Below are positions 1-8,831 of a stretch of 64,000 nucleotides of DNA, piece after piece (within the stretch, counting starts at the first letter, position 1; each line of letters starts with the position of its first letter). Position numbers and translations under genes: made by a program. Source of the DNA: Sellimonas caecigallum (GTDB taxonomy: Bacteria > Bacillota > Clostridia > Lachnospirales > Lachnospiraceae); the NCBI RefSeq assembly GCF_019754295.1, contig NZ_VIRV01000005.1:1-64000 (forward strand). Reading direction: 5' to 3'. The notes beneath the pieces were generated by a model. That model made no database searches. It saw nothing but the letters and a program-made list of their open reading frames with translations, and was not told the DNA's origin.

Positions 1-23
1 TATTTTTAAAGGAGGTTTTCCAA

Positions 24-362
24 ATGTCAGATTTACCGAATTCTTTTGACGCATCAGACTGGGAACTGTCTGATGATTTTTATACAGAAAACGCGGAGCA
101 AAAAGAACTTCGCCTGGAGGATTTTATGATTCCGGAGGAAGAACACTCTTCTTCTCCAACAGATTTTGAGGATCCGGAACTTGCCAAAGTTGTTTCTGAC
201 GTGCAGCGCGTGCTGGATATCTATTCCCAGGGGCTTGATATCGCCGGAATCGCGGAAAAACTTTGTCTGGACACAGAATATATCCACACGATCCTCTACT
301 GTGCACAAGGTTTTGCGGAAGATGATCCCATCGCCGTGGCTCGCCTTGTCATGATGTCATAA
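24..362 (+). CDS. Conserved-looking small acidic protein, function unknown
   Basis: A 112-residue protein with a strong ribosome site (aaaggagg, 8-15) eight bases before the ATG. The N-terminal half is acidic and Ser/Asp/Glu rich and probably disordered. The C-terminal half (about residues 55-105) is predicted helical and contains a stretch (GLDIAGIAEKLCLDTEYIH) that looks like a small helix-turn-helix or helical bundle. There is no signal peptide or membrane segment. I do not recognise the family. A consensus promoter starts five bases after its stop, so the next gene is a separate transcript. Upstream context lies outside the window. Confidence 0.75.
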   Translation: MSDLPNSFDASDWELSDDFYTENAEQKELRLEDFMIPEEEHSSSPTDFEDPELAKVVSDVQRVLDIYSQGLDIAGIAEKLCLDTEYIHTILYCAQGFAEDDPIAVARLVMMS

Positions 363-366
363 CCCC

Positions 367-395
367 TTGACAAAAGGTTTCCGCTCCGATATAAT
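367..395 (+). promoter_or_regulatory. Consensus sigma-A promoter
   Basis: TTGACA (367-372), a 17-base spacer and TATAAT (390-395) match the vegetative promoter exactly. Transcription should begin near 402, which gives the CNNM gene a leader of about 280 bases. The promoter begins immediately after the stop codon of the preceding gene. Confidence 0.85.
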
Positions 396-448
396 CAAGA
401 CAGTGCACATAGATGCAACTATTTTAGAAAGGATGAAAAGACAATTTT

Positions 449-589
449 ATGGACGACTCAAGCGACAGTGATTCTGAGCATCATAATTTTGTAAAATCTC
501 ATATAGATACGGATATAAGGTATAGTCTGCCGTTCCATGGGACAGCGGGCTATGCCTTTTTGCGTATTTTTATACGGCTTCGGAGGTAA
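449..589 (+). CDS. Possible leader peptide (46 codons) upstream of the CNNM gene
   Basis: An ATG-started frame inside the leader encodes 46 residues. It starts with a strikingly acidic run (MDDSSDSDSEHH) and ends in a basic, aromatic tail (FLRIFIRLRR). The nearest purine-rich site (aaagga, 428-433) lies about 15 bases before the ATG, which is long. The frame spans the inverted repeats of the leader, so its translation would open the RNA structure. It could be a chance frame; the acidic start is the only positive sign. Confidence 0.25.
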   Translation: MDDSSDSDSEHHNFVKSHIDTDIRYSLPFHGTAGYAFLRIFIRLRR

Positions 590-662
590 ATCGAACATAC
601 GGCAGACAATCTGTCTTTCCACTTTTATCTCAGAACACAGCGAAATAAGATTTTACAAAAAT
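486..662 (+). ncRNA. Structured 5' leader, possible regulatory RNA of unknown class
   Basis: Two nested perfect inverted repeats are visible: 14 bases at 486-499 with 649-662, and nine bases at 525-533 (gtctgccgt) with 599-607. A small hairpin (cgtat-tttt-atacg, 563-576) sits between them. The outer stem closes just before the ribosome site of the CNNM gene, so folding could control its translation. I could not match it to the M-box, yybP-ykoY, NiCo or ydaO classes from memory. The repeats could also be the terminal repeats of a small non-coding element. Confidence 0.45.
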
Positions 663-684
663 AATGAATAAAGGAGAATCAATT

Positions 685-2040
685 TTGAACTCAATAGGAC
701 CACAATTATTATTACAGGCAGTTTTAATTTTTCTCAATGCATTTTTTGCGGCGGCAGAAATTGCCGTTATCTCCCTCAATGCCACCAAACTCCGCCACGC
801 TGCGGAAGAGGGAGACAAAACATCCGGGAAGCTCCTGAAGCTGGTAGAAGAGCCTTCCGGTTTCCTCTCTACCATCCAGATCGGTATTACCTTGGCCGGT
901 TTTCTCGGCAGTGCCTTCGCCGCCGACAATTTTTCCGGCTATATGGTTGATTTCATCTACTATCGTCTTGGATTTACAGCCATTCCGCTTGGAACGCTCA
1001 GCACGATTTCCGTCGTGCTCATCACGATCATTTTGTCGTACTTTACATTAATTTTAGGGGAGCTTGTTCCGAAAAGGATCGCCATGCAAAAATCAATGGA
1101 AACTGCACGCCTCGTCTACGGAGTTGTGTCTTTCGTATCTGTTGTCATGCGTCCGGCCATCGCCTTTTTATCATTTTCCACCAATATTGTGCTTCGTCTG
1201 TTCGGTATGAAGACGGAAGCTGAGGAGGAGTCTGTGACGGAGGACGAAATCCGCATGATGGTAGAACTCGGGGAAGAAAAGGGAACGATCGACAGCAGTG
1301 AAAAGGAATGGATCCAGAATGTGCTGGAGTTTGACGATACGATAGTCCGCAACTGTATGACTCACGAATCTGATATCGAAGCAATCGATGCGGAATCTTC
1401 TGTAGAGGAAATAACAAAGCTTATCCAGGAAACCGGGCTTTCCCGTTTTCCTGTGTACCGGGAAAACCGCGACGATATCATCGGCATCCTGTATGCCCGT
1501 GATTTTCTTTTGAAGCTTTCCGATCGGAATCATACGGAAACCGGCGCTGCTGAAATTCATCTGGAAGAGCTTTTAAGGCCTGCTTATTTTATCCCGGAGA
1601 CAGTACATGCCTCCACTCTTTTCAAAGATATGCAGCAGAAAAACATCCACTTCGCGGTAGTGGTAAACGAGTACGGGGATACGTCTGGTATTGTGACACT
1701 GGAGGATTTGATGGAAGAAATCTTCGGAAATATTTACGACGAGTTTGATGAGGATGAACCGGAAGAAATACAACAGGTAGGGGAGAATCTCTGGCGAATC
1801 TCCGGAATGACTTCCGTGGAAGATATCGGAGAAAAGCTCGATATCGACCTGCCGGAGTCTACAGATTACACGACCCTTGGCGGAATGGTCTTCAGCCACC
1901 TGAAGCGGATCCCAAAAGACGGTACGACCGTTGATGTGGACGCCTGTGGGCTTCATATCCATGTGGATTCCATTTCCCGGCGAAAGATCCATTCAGCACT
2001 TGTGTCAAAATCGGACTCCCCTGATCCGGAAGAAGAATAA
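685..2040 (+). CDS. CNNM/CorC-family transporter (DUF21, CBS pair, CorC_HlyC)
   Basis: Membrane protein of the hemolysin-C/CNNM family, whose characterised members export magnesium or cobalt. The N-terminal DUF21 part has several hydrophobic segments (to about residue 170) and the family motif GELVPKR. A CBS pair follows (about 200-335), including the GDTSGIVTLEDLMEE block, and then a CorC_HlyC domain. I chose the TTG at 685 because aaggag lies at 670-675, seven to nine bases before it; the ATG at 664 precedes that site and lies inside the leader stem. It is a single-gene transcript behind the promoter and structured leader. The exact ion cannot be told from sequence. Confidence 0.85.
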   Translation: MNSIGPQLLLQAVLIFLNAFFAAAEIAVISLNATKLRHAAEEGDKTSGKLLKLVEEPSGFLSTIQIGITLAGFLGSAFAADNFSGYMVDFIYYRLGFTAIPLGTLSTISVVLITIILSYFTLILGELVPKRIAMQKSMETARLVYGVVSFVSVVMRPAIAFLSFSTNIVLRLFGMKTEAEEESVTEDEIRMMVELGEEKGTIDSSEKEWIQNVLEFDDTIVRNCMTHESDIEAIDAESSVEEITKLIQETGLSRFPVYRENRDDIIGILYARDFLLKLSDRNHTETGAAEIHLEELLRPAYFIPETVHASTLFKDMQQKNIHFAVVVNEYGDTSGIVTLEDLMEEIFGNIYDEFDEDEPEEIQQVGENLWRISGMTSVEDIGEKLDIDLPESTDYTTLGGMVFSHLKRIPKDGTTVDVDACGLHIHVDSISRRKIHSALVSKSDSPDPEEE

Positions 2041-2059
2041 CCGTTTTTTTCATTTAACA

Positions 2060-2090
2060 AAAGCCAGGTACGAAATGCACCTGGCTTTTT
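2060..2090. terminator. Bidirectional Rho-independent terminator
   Basis: Hairpin with arms aagccaggt and acctggctt, flanked by A and T runs, between the convergent CNNM and sulfite reductase genes. Confidence 0.85.
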
Positions 2091-2093
2091 TGT

Positions 2094-3626
2094 TTACAAA
2101 TATTTTTCTGCTATGGCCTTGACATCCTCAGAATGCTCTTTTACCCATTCTTCGTAAGTTTTTCCGGAGTTTTCCACCGTTTTCCCAAGCTCTGTCAAAA
2201 ACTTCGGTATATTTCTTTTCAGCATCATGCCGGAAGACTGGCTGATCGTTTCTTGTCCCTGAAGACTGCACCCGTTCAGATAGACAGTAAAGGCAGGAAC
2301 CATCTCTCCGTCTTCTTTTTTGGCTCCGCCCTGAAATCCGATGGCGGCCGTCTGATGCGTACCACAGGATGACGGACATCCGGAGATGTGGACGGATGGA
2401 AGCGCCCCGTCGGGGATGTTTGCTTCCCGCACCGCCTCCACGCATTTTCGCAGCAGATCCTGTGAGTCTCGCAGACCGTGCTGGCAGACTTTTGCTCCAA
2501 TGCATGCGACAGAATGTTCAAAACATGTCTCTGCCCCGCCTTTTGTGATTTCCAATACTTTTCCGGCTTCCTCCGCCGTGAGATTGATGATATAAGCTGT
2601 CTCATCTGTGGAGAGTCGTACTTCTGCCTCCTCCATCTCTTTGATGGCATAGTAAAGGTTCTGCATTACTTTCAGGTCCGGCACACCTCCGATTGGATGG
2701 TAGGAAACGGCATACAATCCTTCCTGCTTTTGTGGAATTACCCTCTTGTGTACGATCTCGCCTTTTCCGGTCTTGCGGATGATCGTTTCTTCCGGACAGA
2801 TTCTAAGATCATCCCCTGCTTTCGCTTCCTGAAGTTTTTCCAGATATTTCTCTTTCAGACCTTCCCTTCCGAGCGTATCCTGCATGAAACGCGTCCGCGC
2901 CTGGGAACGCACTTTATAGTTTCCATGCTCCACAAAAAGATCTACCATCGCTTTTGCGTAGTACAGGACTTCCTCCGGACAAATGTGCTCTGCCACACAC
3001 ACGCCAAGTTTCGGCTTTAATCCAAGTCCTCCCGCAATGTACACGTCAAATGTTCGGTCGCTGTTTGCCACAAATCCCAGATCCCGGTATGTGGCATGCA
3101 CCACATTGTCCTTGTTATTGGAAAAGCAGACCTTCAGTTTTCTCGGGAGTGTAACTTTTCCGATAAAAGAGAGCAGATAATCGGACATGGCTTTTGCGTA
3201 AGGCATTACATCAAAAGTTTCGTCCGGATCCACACCTGTCAAGGGGGATACCATGACATTTCTCGGAAAATCCCCTCCGCCTCCTCTGCAGATAATCCCA
3301 TTTTCCAATGCTTCCGCCGCGATGGAGCATATCTCCCACGCCTGCAGGTTGTGAAGCTGGATCGTCTCACAGGTTGTGAATTTCATCATTGGGATATGGT
3401 AGACGTCCTTCATTTCCATCAAAAAGCGAAATCGTTCTTTTGTGAGCTGACCACCCGGTATCCGGATCCGCAGCATTCCCGATTCTCCGCTTTTCTCCGC
3501 ATAACTTCCAAATCCTCCGGAGATTCCTTTGTACTCATTTCTCGGAAGCACCCCTTCATAAAATTCATTTGTCTTTTCTTCAAAATACTCATAGTCTTTC
3601 AGAAATCGTTCTGCTGTCTTGTCCAT
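2094..3626 (-). CDS. Siroheme [4Fe-4S] nitrite/sulfite reductase
   Basis: A 510-residue enzyme of the NIR_SIR family, which reduces sulfite to sulfide or nitrite to ammonia with six electrons. Two ferredoxin-like half domains are followed by siroheme/4Fe-4S regions. The cluster cysteines are visible as CIGAKVC (CX5C) and GCPSSCG (CX3C). A good ribosome site (aaggagg) precedes the ATG. It lies alone between terminators. No cys or nir partner genes are nearby, so assimilatory sulfite against nitrite reduction cannot be decided. Confidence 0.85.
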   Translation of the reverse strand: MDKTAERFLKDYEYFEEKTNEFYEGVLPRNEYKGISGGFGSYAEKSGESGMLRIRIPGGQLTKERFRFLMEMKDVYHIPMMKFTTCETIQLHNLQAWEICSIAAEALENGIICRGGGGDFPRNVMVSPLTGVDPDETFDVMPYAKAMSDYLLSFIGKVTLPRKLKVCFSNNKDNVVHATYRDLGFVANSDRTFDVYIAGGLGLKPKLGVCVAEHICPEEVLYYAKAMVDLFVEHGNYKVRSQARTRFMQDTLGREGLKEKYLEKLQEAKAGDDLRICPEETIIRKTGKGEIVHKRVIPQKQEGLYAVSYHPIGGVPDLKVMQNLYYAIKEMEEAEVRLSTDETAYIINLTAEEAGKVLEITKGGAETCFEHSVACIGAKVCQHGLRDSQDLLRKCVEAVREANIPDGALPSVHISGCPSSCGTHQTAAIGFQGGAKKEDGEMVPAFTVYLNGCSLQGQETISQSSGMMLKRNIPKFLTELGKTVENSGKTYEEWVKEHSEDVKAIAEKYL

Positions 3627-3724
3627 TTCTTCTCCTCCTTCTTTTAATGTACACGTGTTCCCTTTTTTTATACAGAAGAGTGGTTCCTTATTTCATACTG
3701 TCTCCGGATCATCCTCCAACCAAA

Positions 3725-3762
3725 AGAAGGTACCGGTAAGCTCCTCTGCTGCCGGTACCCTC
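3725..3762 (-). terminator. Terminator after the hemerythrin gene
   Basis: Inverted repeat ggtaccgg (3729-3736) and ccggtacc (3752-3759). Read on the minus strand it is followed by a T-rich stretch (ttctttt). Confidence 0.6.
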
Positions 3763-3775
3763 CTCTTTGACACTC

Positions 3776-4198
3776 TTACAGGATCTCGCTGTTCTTTCTC
3801 ATATTTTTATACTCTGCCACGGAACGGTCAAATCCCTTAATATGATGGAAAAGCCAGTCTGTCACTTTTTCATTGAGCTGTGCCACAAACGCATCTGTCG
3901 GACCTTCGTCTTCTTCCAGCATTTCGTGGAGCTCTTCTACCGCTTTTTTGAACTCTGCATGTTTTGCTTTATGTTCTTCGATACCAGGATATGCAATCTC
4001 TTCCTGCAGTTTTTCTTCTTCCGCAAAATGAAAATCTGTGTAATCTGCCAGATAATTCAGAAGCTTCACTGCTGTCGCCTTGTCCTGATTCGTCTCGCAT
4101 GCTTCCTCAAGGGATGCAATCTTTTCGATCAGCTCTTTGTGCTGCCCATCGATCATTTCGTTTCCTGTTACCAGACTGTCGTCAAATACTGCATACAT
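3776..4198 (-). CDS. Bacteriohemerythrin
   Basis: A 140-residue single-domain hemerythrin that binds oxygen at a di-iron centre; in anaerobes it is thought to scavenge or sense oxygen. The iron ligands are visible in order: H of DGQH near residue 20, H and E of FHFAEEE, the two His of HKAKH, and H and D of the C-terminal HHIKGFD. Length is normal for the stand-alone family. There is no receptor or membrane domain. It lies in the same orientation just downstream of rpiB (27-base gap), so it may be co-transcribed. Confidence 0.92.
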   Translation of the reverse strand: MYAVFDDSLVTGNEMIDGQHKELIEKIASLEEACETNQDKATAVKLLNYLADYTDFHFAEEEKLQEEIAYPGIEEHKAKHAEFKKAVEELHEMLEEDEGPTDAFVAQLNEKVTDWLFHHIKGFDRSVAEYKNMRKNSEIL

Positions 4199-4225
4199 TT
4201 TCTTTTCCTCCTTAATATAAATAGT

Positions 4226-4672
4226 TTATCTTTCTTTGTTTTCTATATCCATGATCATGTCGACTCTTCTCTGATGGCGTCCTCCCTCGAACTCTGTGCC
4301 AAGGAATTCATCTATGATCATCTTTGCCAGCTCGATTCCGATCACTCTCGCCCCAAATGCCAGCACATTGGCATTGTTATGCTGTCTGGAAAGTCTCGCC
4401 GTGTATGGCTCGCTGCACACGACCGCACGGATTCCTCTGACTTTGTTGGCTGCCAGTGAAATTCCAAGCCCAGTTCCGCAGATGATGATCCCCAAATCTA
4501 CTTCCCCGGATGCGACAGCCCGTCCCACTTTCTCTCCATATACCGGATAATCGCAGCTCTCCTCAGAATCTGTGCCGTAATTTACGACTTCATATCCTTT
4601 TTCTTTCAGATATTCTGCGACCTGCCGCTTCATCTCTACCGCTGAATGATCGTTTCCTAATCCTATTTTCAT
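4226..4672 (-). CDS. rpiB: Ribose-5-phosphate isomerase B
   Basis: RpiB/LacAB-family sugar-phosphate isomerase (148 residues) that interconverts ribose 5-phosphate and ribulose 5-phosphate in the pentose phosphate pathway. The signature IICGTGLG with the catalytic Cys is near residue 65, and the phosphate-binding N-terminus reads LGNDHSAVEMK. The block RQHNNANVLAFGAR contains the ring-opening His. Some family members act on allose or galactose phosphates; the CGTG and HNNAN motifs fit RpiB best. Confidence 0.9.
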   Translation of the reverse strand: MKIGLGNDHSAVEMKRQVAEYLKEKGYEVVNYGTDSEESCDYPVYGEKVGRAVASGEVDLGIIICGTGLGISLAANKVRGIRAVVCSEPYTARLSRQHNNANVLAFGARVIGIELAKMIIDEFLGTEFEGGRHQRRVDMIMDIENKER

Positions 4673-4778
4673 GGCTTTTCCCTTCCTTCTTGCAATTATA
4701 ATAGATGTCTGTATGTCTTATTATAATTGTTTCCTTACTATTTTACAACCTTCTTCGCCCGAAGATTTCCCTTTCGCC

Positions 4779-4807
4779 TTTACAAACTCCCCGTCCGGAA
4801 ATATAAT
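4779..4807 (+). promoter_or_regulatory. Sigma-A promoter for the Cof phosphatase operon
   Basis: TTTACA (4779-4784), a 17-base spacer and TATAAT (4802-4807). The start point would be near 4814, about 30 bases before the ATG at 4844. Confidence 0.75.
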
Positions 4808-4843
4808 GAATCTGACTTTAATGATAAATCCAGGAGGAAGATT

Positions 4844-5641
4844 ATGATACGACTGATTGCAAGCGACCTGGACGGCACCCTTCTCAAAAACGGCGCCCAG
4901 GACCTCAATCCGAGACTTTTTGAACTGATAGACGCATTAAAACAGCAAGGCATCCGCTTTGCAGCCGCAAGCGGGAGACAGTATGCCAACCTGTACCGTC
5001 TCTTTGGCCCAGTCCGCGACGATATTTCCTACATAGCGGAAAACGGATCCCTCTGTGTGCATGAAAATGCCATCCTCTCTTCAGGGAATATTGACCGGGA
5101 TCTTGTCAACGAAATCGTTTTGGACGCAAGGAAACAGCCTGACTGTTCCCTTCTTTTTTCCTGCAAGGATCACTGTTATGTAGAAAAAGGAAATGAACGC
5201 CTGTATGACCATGTGAAAAACCACGTTGGATATGACACCATACTAGCCGACGACCTGACTCTCATTCCGGACACCTGCCTCAAAGTGGCCATCTGCAATT
5301 TTGACGGCGCTTACCGTTCCATGGGCTACTTTACCGAAAAGTACGCAGACCGCATCAAGATCGTCACATCCGGCAATATCTGGTTTGACTTTATCGCTCC
5401 GAACGCAAACAAAGGGACCGCTCTCGCCGGGCTTGCAGATCATTTTGGCATCTCCCGTGAAGAGTGCGCTGCCTTTGGAGATCAGTTTAACGATGTAGAA
5501 ATGCTGCAGTTTGCCGGCACAAGCTATGCCATGTCCGACTGTGCCGCCGGAGTGGAGACTTATGCCACACACAGAACAGATTCCGTGGAAAAGATTCTGG
5601 AACAGATCCTTGACGGAACGATCGGACAGGAAGGTGCGTAA
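4844..5641 (+). CDS. HAD-superfamily Cof-type phosphatase
   Basis: A 265-residue cytosolic HAD hydrolase of the Cof/IIB type, which dephosphorylates sugar phosphates or cofactor phosphates. Motif I is ASDLDGTLL at the N-terminus. Motif IV near the C-terminus is AFGDQFNDVEML, preceded by the lysine in NKGTALAGL. The ATG at 4844 follows aggagga, and an upstream in-frame ATG (4727) lies before the promoter, so it is excluded. The stop overlaps the start of the radical SAM gene (TAATG), so the two are translationally coupled. Substrate unknown. Confidence 0.88.
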   Translation: MIRLIASDLDGTLLKNGAQDLNPRLFELIDALKQQGIRFAAASGRQYANLYRLFGPVRDDISYIAENGSLCVHENAILSSGNIDRDLVNEIVLDARKQPDCSLLFSCKDHCYVEKGNERLYDHVKNHVGYDTILADDLTLIPDTCLKVAICNFDGAYRSMGYFTEKYADRIKIVTSGNIWFDFIAPNANKGTALAGLADHFGISREECAAFGDQFNDVEMLQFAGTSYAMSDCAAGVETYATHRTDSVEKILEQILDGTIGQEGA

Positions 5642-6582
5642 TGATGTCCTCTCTTTTATCTGATTTTAATGGCGCATGCTACGATACAGAAGCCCTTTAC
5701 AAAGACTGTGTCCTCTGCCCCCGTATGTGTCATGCCGACCGGACTTCCCGACCGGGATTTTGCGGCTGCGGTACTTCTATACGGGCTGCAAGAGCCGCTC
5801 TCCATTTTTGGGAGGAACCTTGCATCAGCGGTACCGGAGGCAGTGGCACCGTCTTTTTCAGCGGCTGCACACTTCGCTGCTGTTTCTGCCAGAATTATCC
5901 TGTCAGCTCAGGAAAAGTGGGAAAGGAGGTTTCCCCGGAACGGCTGTCCGAAATCTTCCTCTCCCTCCAGGAACAAGGGGCAGAAAACATCAGTCTCGTG
6001 ACTGCCACCCAATATCTCCCATCTATCCTCTGTGCACTTTCCCGGATAAAAGACGACCTTACCATCCCTGTCGTCTACAACTGCGGCGGCTATGAGCGCG
6101 TGGAGACGCTTCGGATGATGGAAGGCTTCGTGGACATCTATCTGCCGGATCTGAAATACCGAAGCAATGAGACTGCCCTTCGCTATTCTCAGGCAAAAGA
6201 CTACTTTTCCCACGCCTCTGCTGCCATTCAGGAAATGATCCGGCAGACCGGAGCGCCTGTCTTTGACGAACGCAATGTCATGAAGCAAGGCGTCATCATC
6301 CGTCACATGGTACTTCCCGGACAAAAAGAAGATTCCATCCAGCTTCTTCACTGGATGGAAAAACACTTGAAAAAAGGTTCTTATCTTCTTAGTCTCTTAA
6401 GCCAGTATACACCATTTTACAAAGCGGACCAATATCCGGAGATCAACCGCCGCATCACGACATACGAATATAGGAAAGTGCTTGACACTGCCATTTCTCT
6501 TGGTCTTACCGAAGGATATATGCAGGAAAAATCAAGCGCCAAAGAAGAATATACCCCGCCTTTCAATCTGGAAGGTATCTGA
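5641..6582 (+). CDS. PflX-like radical SAM protein
   Basis: A 313-residue radical SAM protein related to pyruvate formate-lyase activating enzymes (PflX/COG1313 type). The SAM cluster motif CTLRCCFC (CX3CX2C) is near residue 80. An N-terminal set of cysteines (CVLCPRMC and CGCG) probably holds a further metal site, as is usual in this subfamily. It is coupled to the upstream phosphatase by a TAATG overlap. No glycyl-radical enzyme is adjacent, so its target is unknown. Confidence 0.85.
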   Translation: MMSSLLSDFNGACYDTEALYKDCVLCPRMCHADRTSRPGFCGCGTSIRAARAALHFWEEPCISGTGGSGTVFFSGCTLRCCFCQNYPVSSGKVGKEVSPERLSEIFLSLQEQGAENISLVTATQYLPSILCALSRIKDDLTIPVVYNCGGYERVETLRMMEGFVDIYLPDLKYRSNETALRYSQAKDYFSHASAAIQEMIRQTGAPVFDERNVMKQGVIIRHMVLPGQKEDSIQLLHWMEKHLKKGSYLLSLLSQYTPFYKADQYPEINRRITTYEYRKVLDTAISLGLTEGYMQEKSSAKEEYTPPFNLEGI

Positions 6583-6605
6583 CTTGGAACGTTCTCATGA
6601 AATAC

Positions 6606-7478
6606 TTATGCCAGAGTGATCGTGTAGGATGCGTCAAAGACCTGCCCCGGCGCAAGGGCATTTCCCCACTCACGCTCTTCCAGCTTTTTATCAAAATCTG
6701 CTCTGTCACATCTTCCATACCACGGTTCGATGCAGACAAACGGCGCCTCTCCGCCTTTCGGCGCCCAGATGCCAAAAAGCGGCGCTTCAAAGTCCACCTT
6801 CACATATGCTTTTCCGTCCGGATCTTCCAGAGCCGCCTGGTGGGCCTGATTCCCTTCTATAACAAGCGCGTCCTGAGAAAACAGATCTTTTGTGATCCGC
6901 ATCTTTCGGTTCTCCAGCGGATACAGCGCTTTCTTCTCCGTGAGAAGGCCGCCTTCCCCGATGACGCTGCTGGTCAGCATCTGGTCGGTATCAAAACAGA
7001 TGCTGTAGTCCGTCTGTTCTCCTTTTCCATTTACCGGACACTGAAATGCCGGATGTCCTCCGATGGAGAAGTACATCGTCTCTTCATTGATATTCTCCAC
7101 TTTCCACAGAACCCGTACCTTTCTTCCTTCCAAACGGTATCCTACGGACAGGCAGAAAGAAAACGGGTATACTTTCTTTGTTTCTTCCGTGTCCTTTAAA
7201 GAAAACCAGATCTCATTTTCTGTCTGAGATACAAGATCAAACTCCATATCCCGTGCGAATCCGTGCTGGGACATGGTGTATGTCTGCCCTTTATAAATAC
7301 TTTCCTTGTTTTTGTAATTTCCTACCAGCGGAAACAGGACCGGAGATGTCCGTTTCCAGTACTTCGGATCTCCCTGCCAGAGATATTCCACTCCTGTAGA
7401 GTTATCCTTCAGCGATTTCATCTCCGCTCCCTGTGCTGTGATCTCCACAGTCAATTCCTTGTTAAAAATGCGATACAT
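6606..7478 (-). CDS. Aldose 1-epimerase family protein (LacX-like)
   Basis: A 290-residue galactose mutarotase-like protein that interconverts alpha and beta anomers of sugars or hexose 6-phosphates. The family histidines are visible in SQHGFARD and in GGHPAFQCP; the catalytic acid is probably in FVCIEPWYGR. The ATG at 7478 follows aaaggagcgagg; an upstream in-frame ATG has no ribosome site. It ends convergently 23 bases from the radical SAM gene and starts 15 bases after the methyltransferase, with which it probably forms an operon. Confidence 0.85.
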   Translation of the reverse strand: MYRIFNKELTVEITAQGAEMKSLKDNSTGVEYLWQGDPKYWKRTSPVLFPLVGNYKNKESIYKGQTYTMSQHGFARDMEFDLVSQTENEIWFSLKDTEETKKVYPFSFCLSVGYRLEGRKVRVLWKVENINEETMYFSIGGHPAFQCPVNGKGEQTDYSICFDTDQMLTSSVIGEGGLLTEKKALYPLENRKMRITKDLFSQDALVIEGNQAHQAALEDPDGKAYVKVDFEAPLFGIWAPKGGEAPFVCIEPWYGRCDRADFDKKLEEREWGNALAPGQVFDASYTITLA

Positions 7479-7492
7479 ATTCCTCGCTCCTT

Positions 7493-8695
7493 TTATTTTT
7501 CTTTGCATACCTGGAAGATGTAAAACTTCAGATAATACGATTCATCCGCCGCCCAGAGGATCGGATGGTCCGGTGCCTGTGTCCGGAATTCCACCTGTCT
7601 GAGCCGACAGTGGACGCTTTTAGCGGCCTGCGCGATCGTCTTTGTAAACAGCTCATAATCCATAAAATGAGAGCAGGAGCAGGTAACAAGATAGCCCCCG
7701 TCTTTTACGAGCTTCATCCCCCTCATGTTGATCTCCCGATATCCTTTCACAGCATTTTTGACCGAACTTCTTGATTTCGTGAAAGCCGGCGGGTCCAGGA
7801 TGACGACGTCGTACTGTTCGCCTTGTTTCTCCAGTTCCGGCAGAAGCTCAAATACATCGGCGCTCAGAAATGACACGCTCTTTTCCAGACCGTTTAGCTC
7901 TGCATTTTTCCGAGCCTGCTCCACCGCCAGATCCGACGCATCCACACCCAAAACGCTTTTTGCCCCTGCAATACCAGCGTTCAGGGCAAAAGAACCGGTA
8001 TGGGTAAAGCAATCCAGGACACGCGCGTCTTTGCATAACCTCTGGATCGCAAGACGATTATATTTCTGATCCAGGAAAAATCCTGTCTTTTGTCCGTCTT
8101 TCACATCTACAATATATTTTACCCCGTTTTCCTCGATCAGTACGTTCGTGTCAAACTCATCTCCGAAAAATCCTTTTACTTTTTTCAGTCCTTCTTTTTC
8201 TCTTTCCTTGGCGTCGCTGCGCTCATACACGCCCCGTATATGTATCCCGTCTTCCAAAAGGATTTCTTTCAAAAGCCGGATCAGAAGCTCTTTGTATCGG
8301 TCCATTCCAAGAGCCAGCGCCTGAAATACGAGAACATCCGAAAACTTGTCTATGACCATGCCCGGAAGGAAGTCTGCTTCCCCGAAGACGATCCGGCAGC
8401 TTCCAGTGTCCACTGTCTTTTTCCGGTATTCCCAGGCGTCGGCAAGGCGTCTTCTGAAAAATGCCTCGTCGATTTCCTGGTCTGCATTTCTCGTCAGCAT
8501 CCGCACCCGTATTTTGGAATTTCTGTTGATAAACCCTCGCCCCATGGCAAATCCGTCAAAATCTTTTACAATGACGATATCTCCGTCTTCATATGTTCCA
8601 AGAACGTGCGCAATCTCATTGTCAAAAATCCATGCGCCGCCGGCTTTCAACATCCTTCCTTCTCCCTTTTTTAATATAACAACTGCAAAACTCAT
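7493..8695 (-). CDS. Class I rRNA methyltransferase, RlmI family
   Basis: A 400-residue SAM-dependent methyltransferase with an N-terminal PUA domain (about residues 1-75), a linker domain, and a Rossmann methyltransferase. SAM motif I reads LDCFTHTGSFALNA. The catalytic motif IV is ILDPPAFTKS, and the cysteine region is VTCSCSH. E. coli RlmI makes 5-methylcytosine 1962 in 23S rRNA; in clostridia the exact base is untested. It is the first gene of a pair with the epimerase. Confidence 0.85.
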   Translation of the reverse strand: MSFAVVILKKGEGRMLKAGGAWIFDNEIAHVLGTYEDGDIVIVKDFDGFAMGRGFINRNSKIRVRMLTRNADQEIDEAFFRRRLADAWEYRKKTVDTGSCRIVFGEADFLPGMVIDKFSDVLVFQALALGMDRYKELLIRLLKEILLEDGIHIRGVYERSDAKEREKEGLKKVKGFFGDEFDTNVLIEENGVKYIVDVKDGQKTGFFLDQKYNRLAIQRLCKDARVLDCFTHTGSFALNAGIAGAKSVLGVDASDLAVEQARKNAELNGLEKSVSFLSADVFELLPELEKQGEQYDVVILDPPAFTKSRSSVKNAVKGYREINMRGMKLVKDGGYLVTCSCSHFMDYELFTKTIAQAAKSVHCRLRQVEFRTQAPDHPILWAADESYYLKFYIFQVCKEK

Positions 8696-8831
8696 ACTCT
8701 TTGATCTCCTGTATCATCATTCTGTCTAATACCGTTTTATAACATCCCTATCATAGCATATTTCCCCTGCAAATGGAATGGAGGGAATCGAATAGGGAAA
8801 GCATGGCGGCTGCTTGCCAGTCTTATCGCGC

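Noticed and set aside
486-662. Known metal riboswitch (M-box, NiCo or yybP-ykoY) before the CNNM gene
   Set aside because: Isolated words such as gggacag occur, but the order of conserved blocks of these classes is not there.
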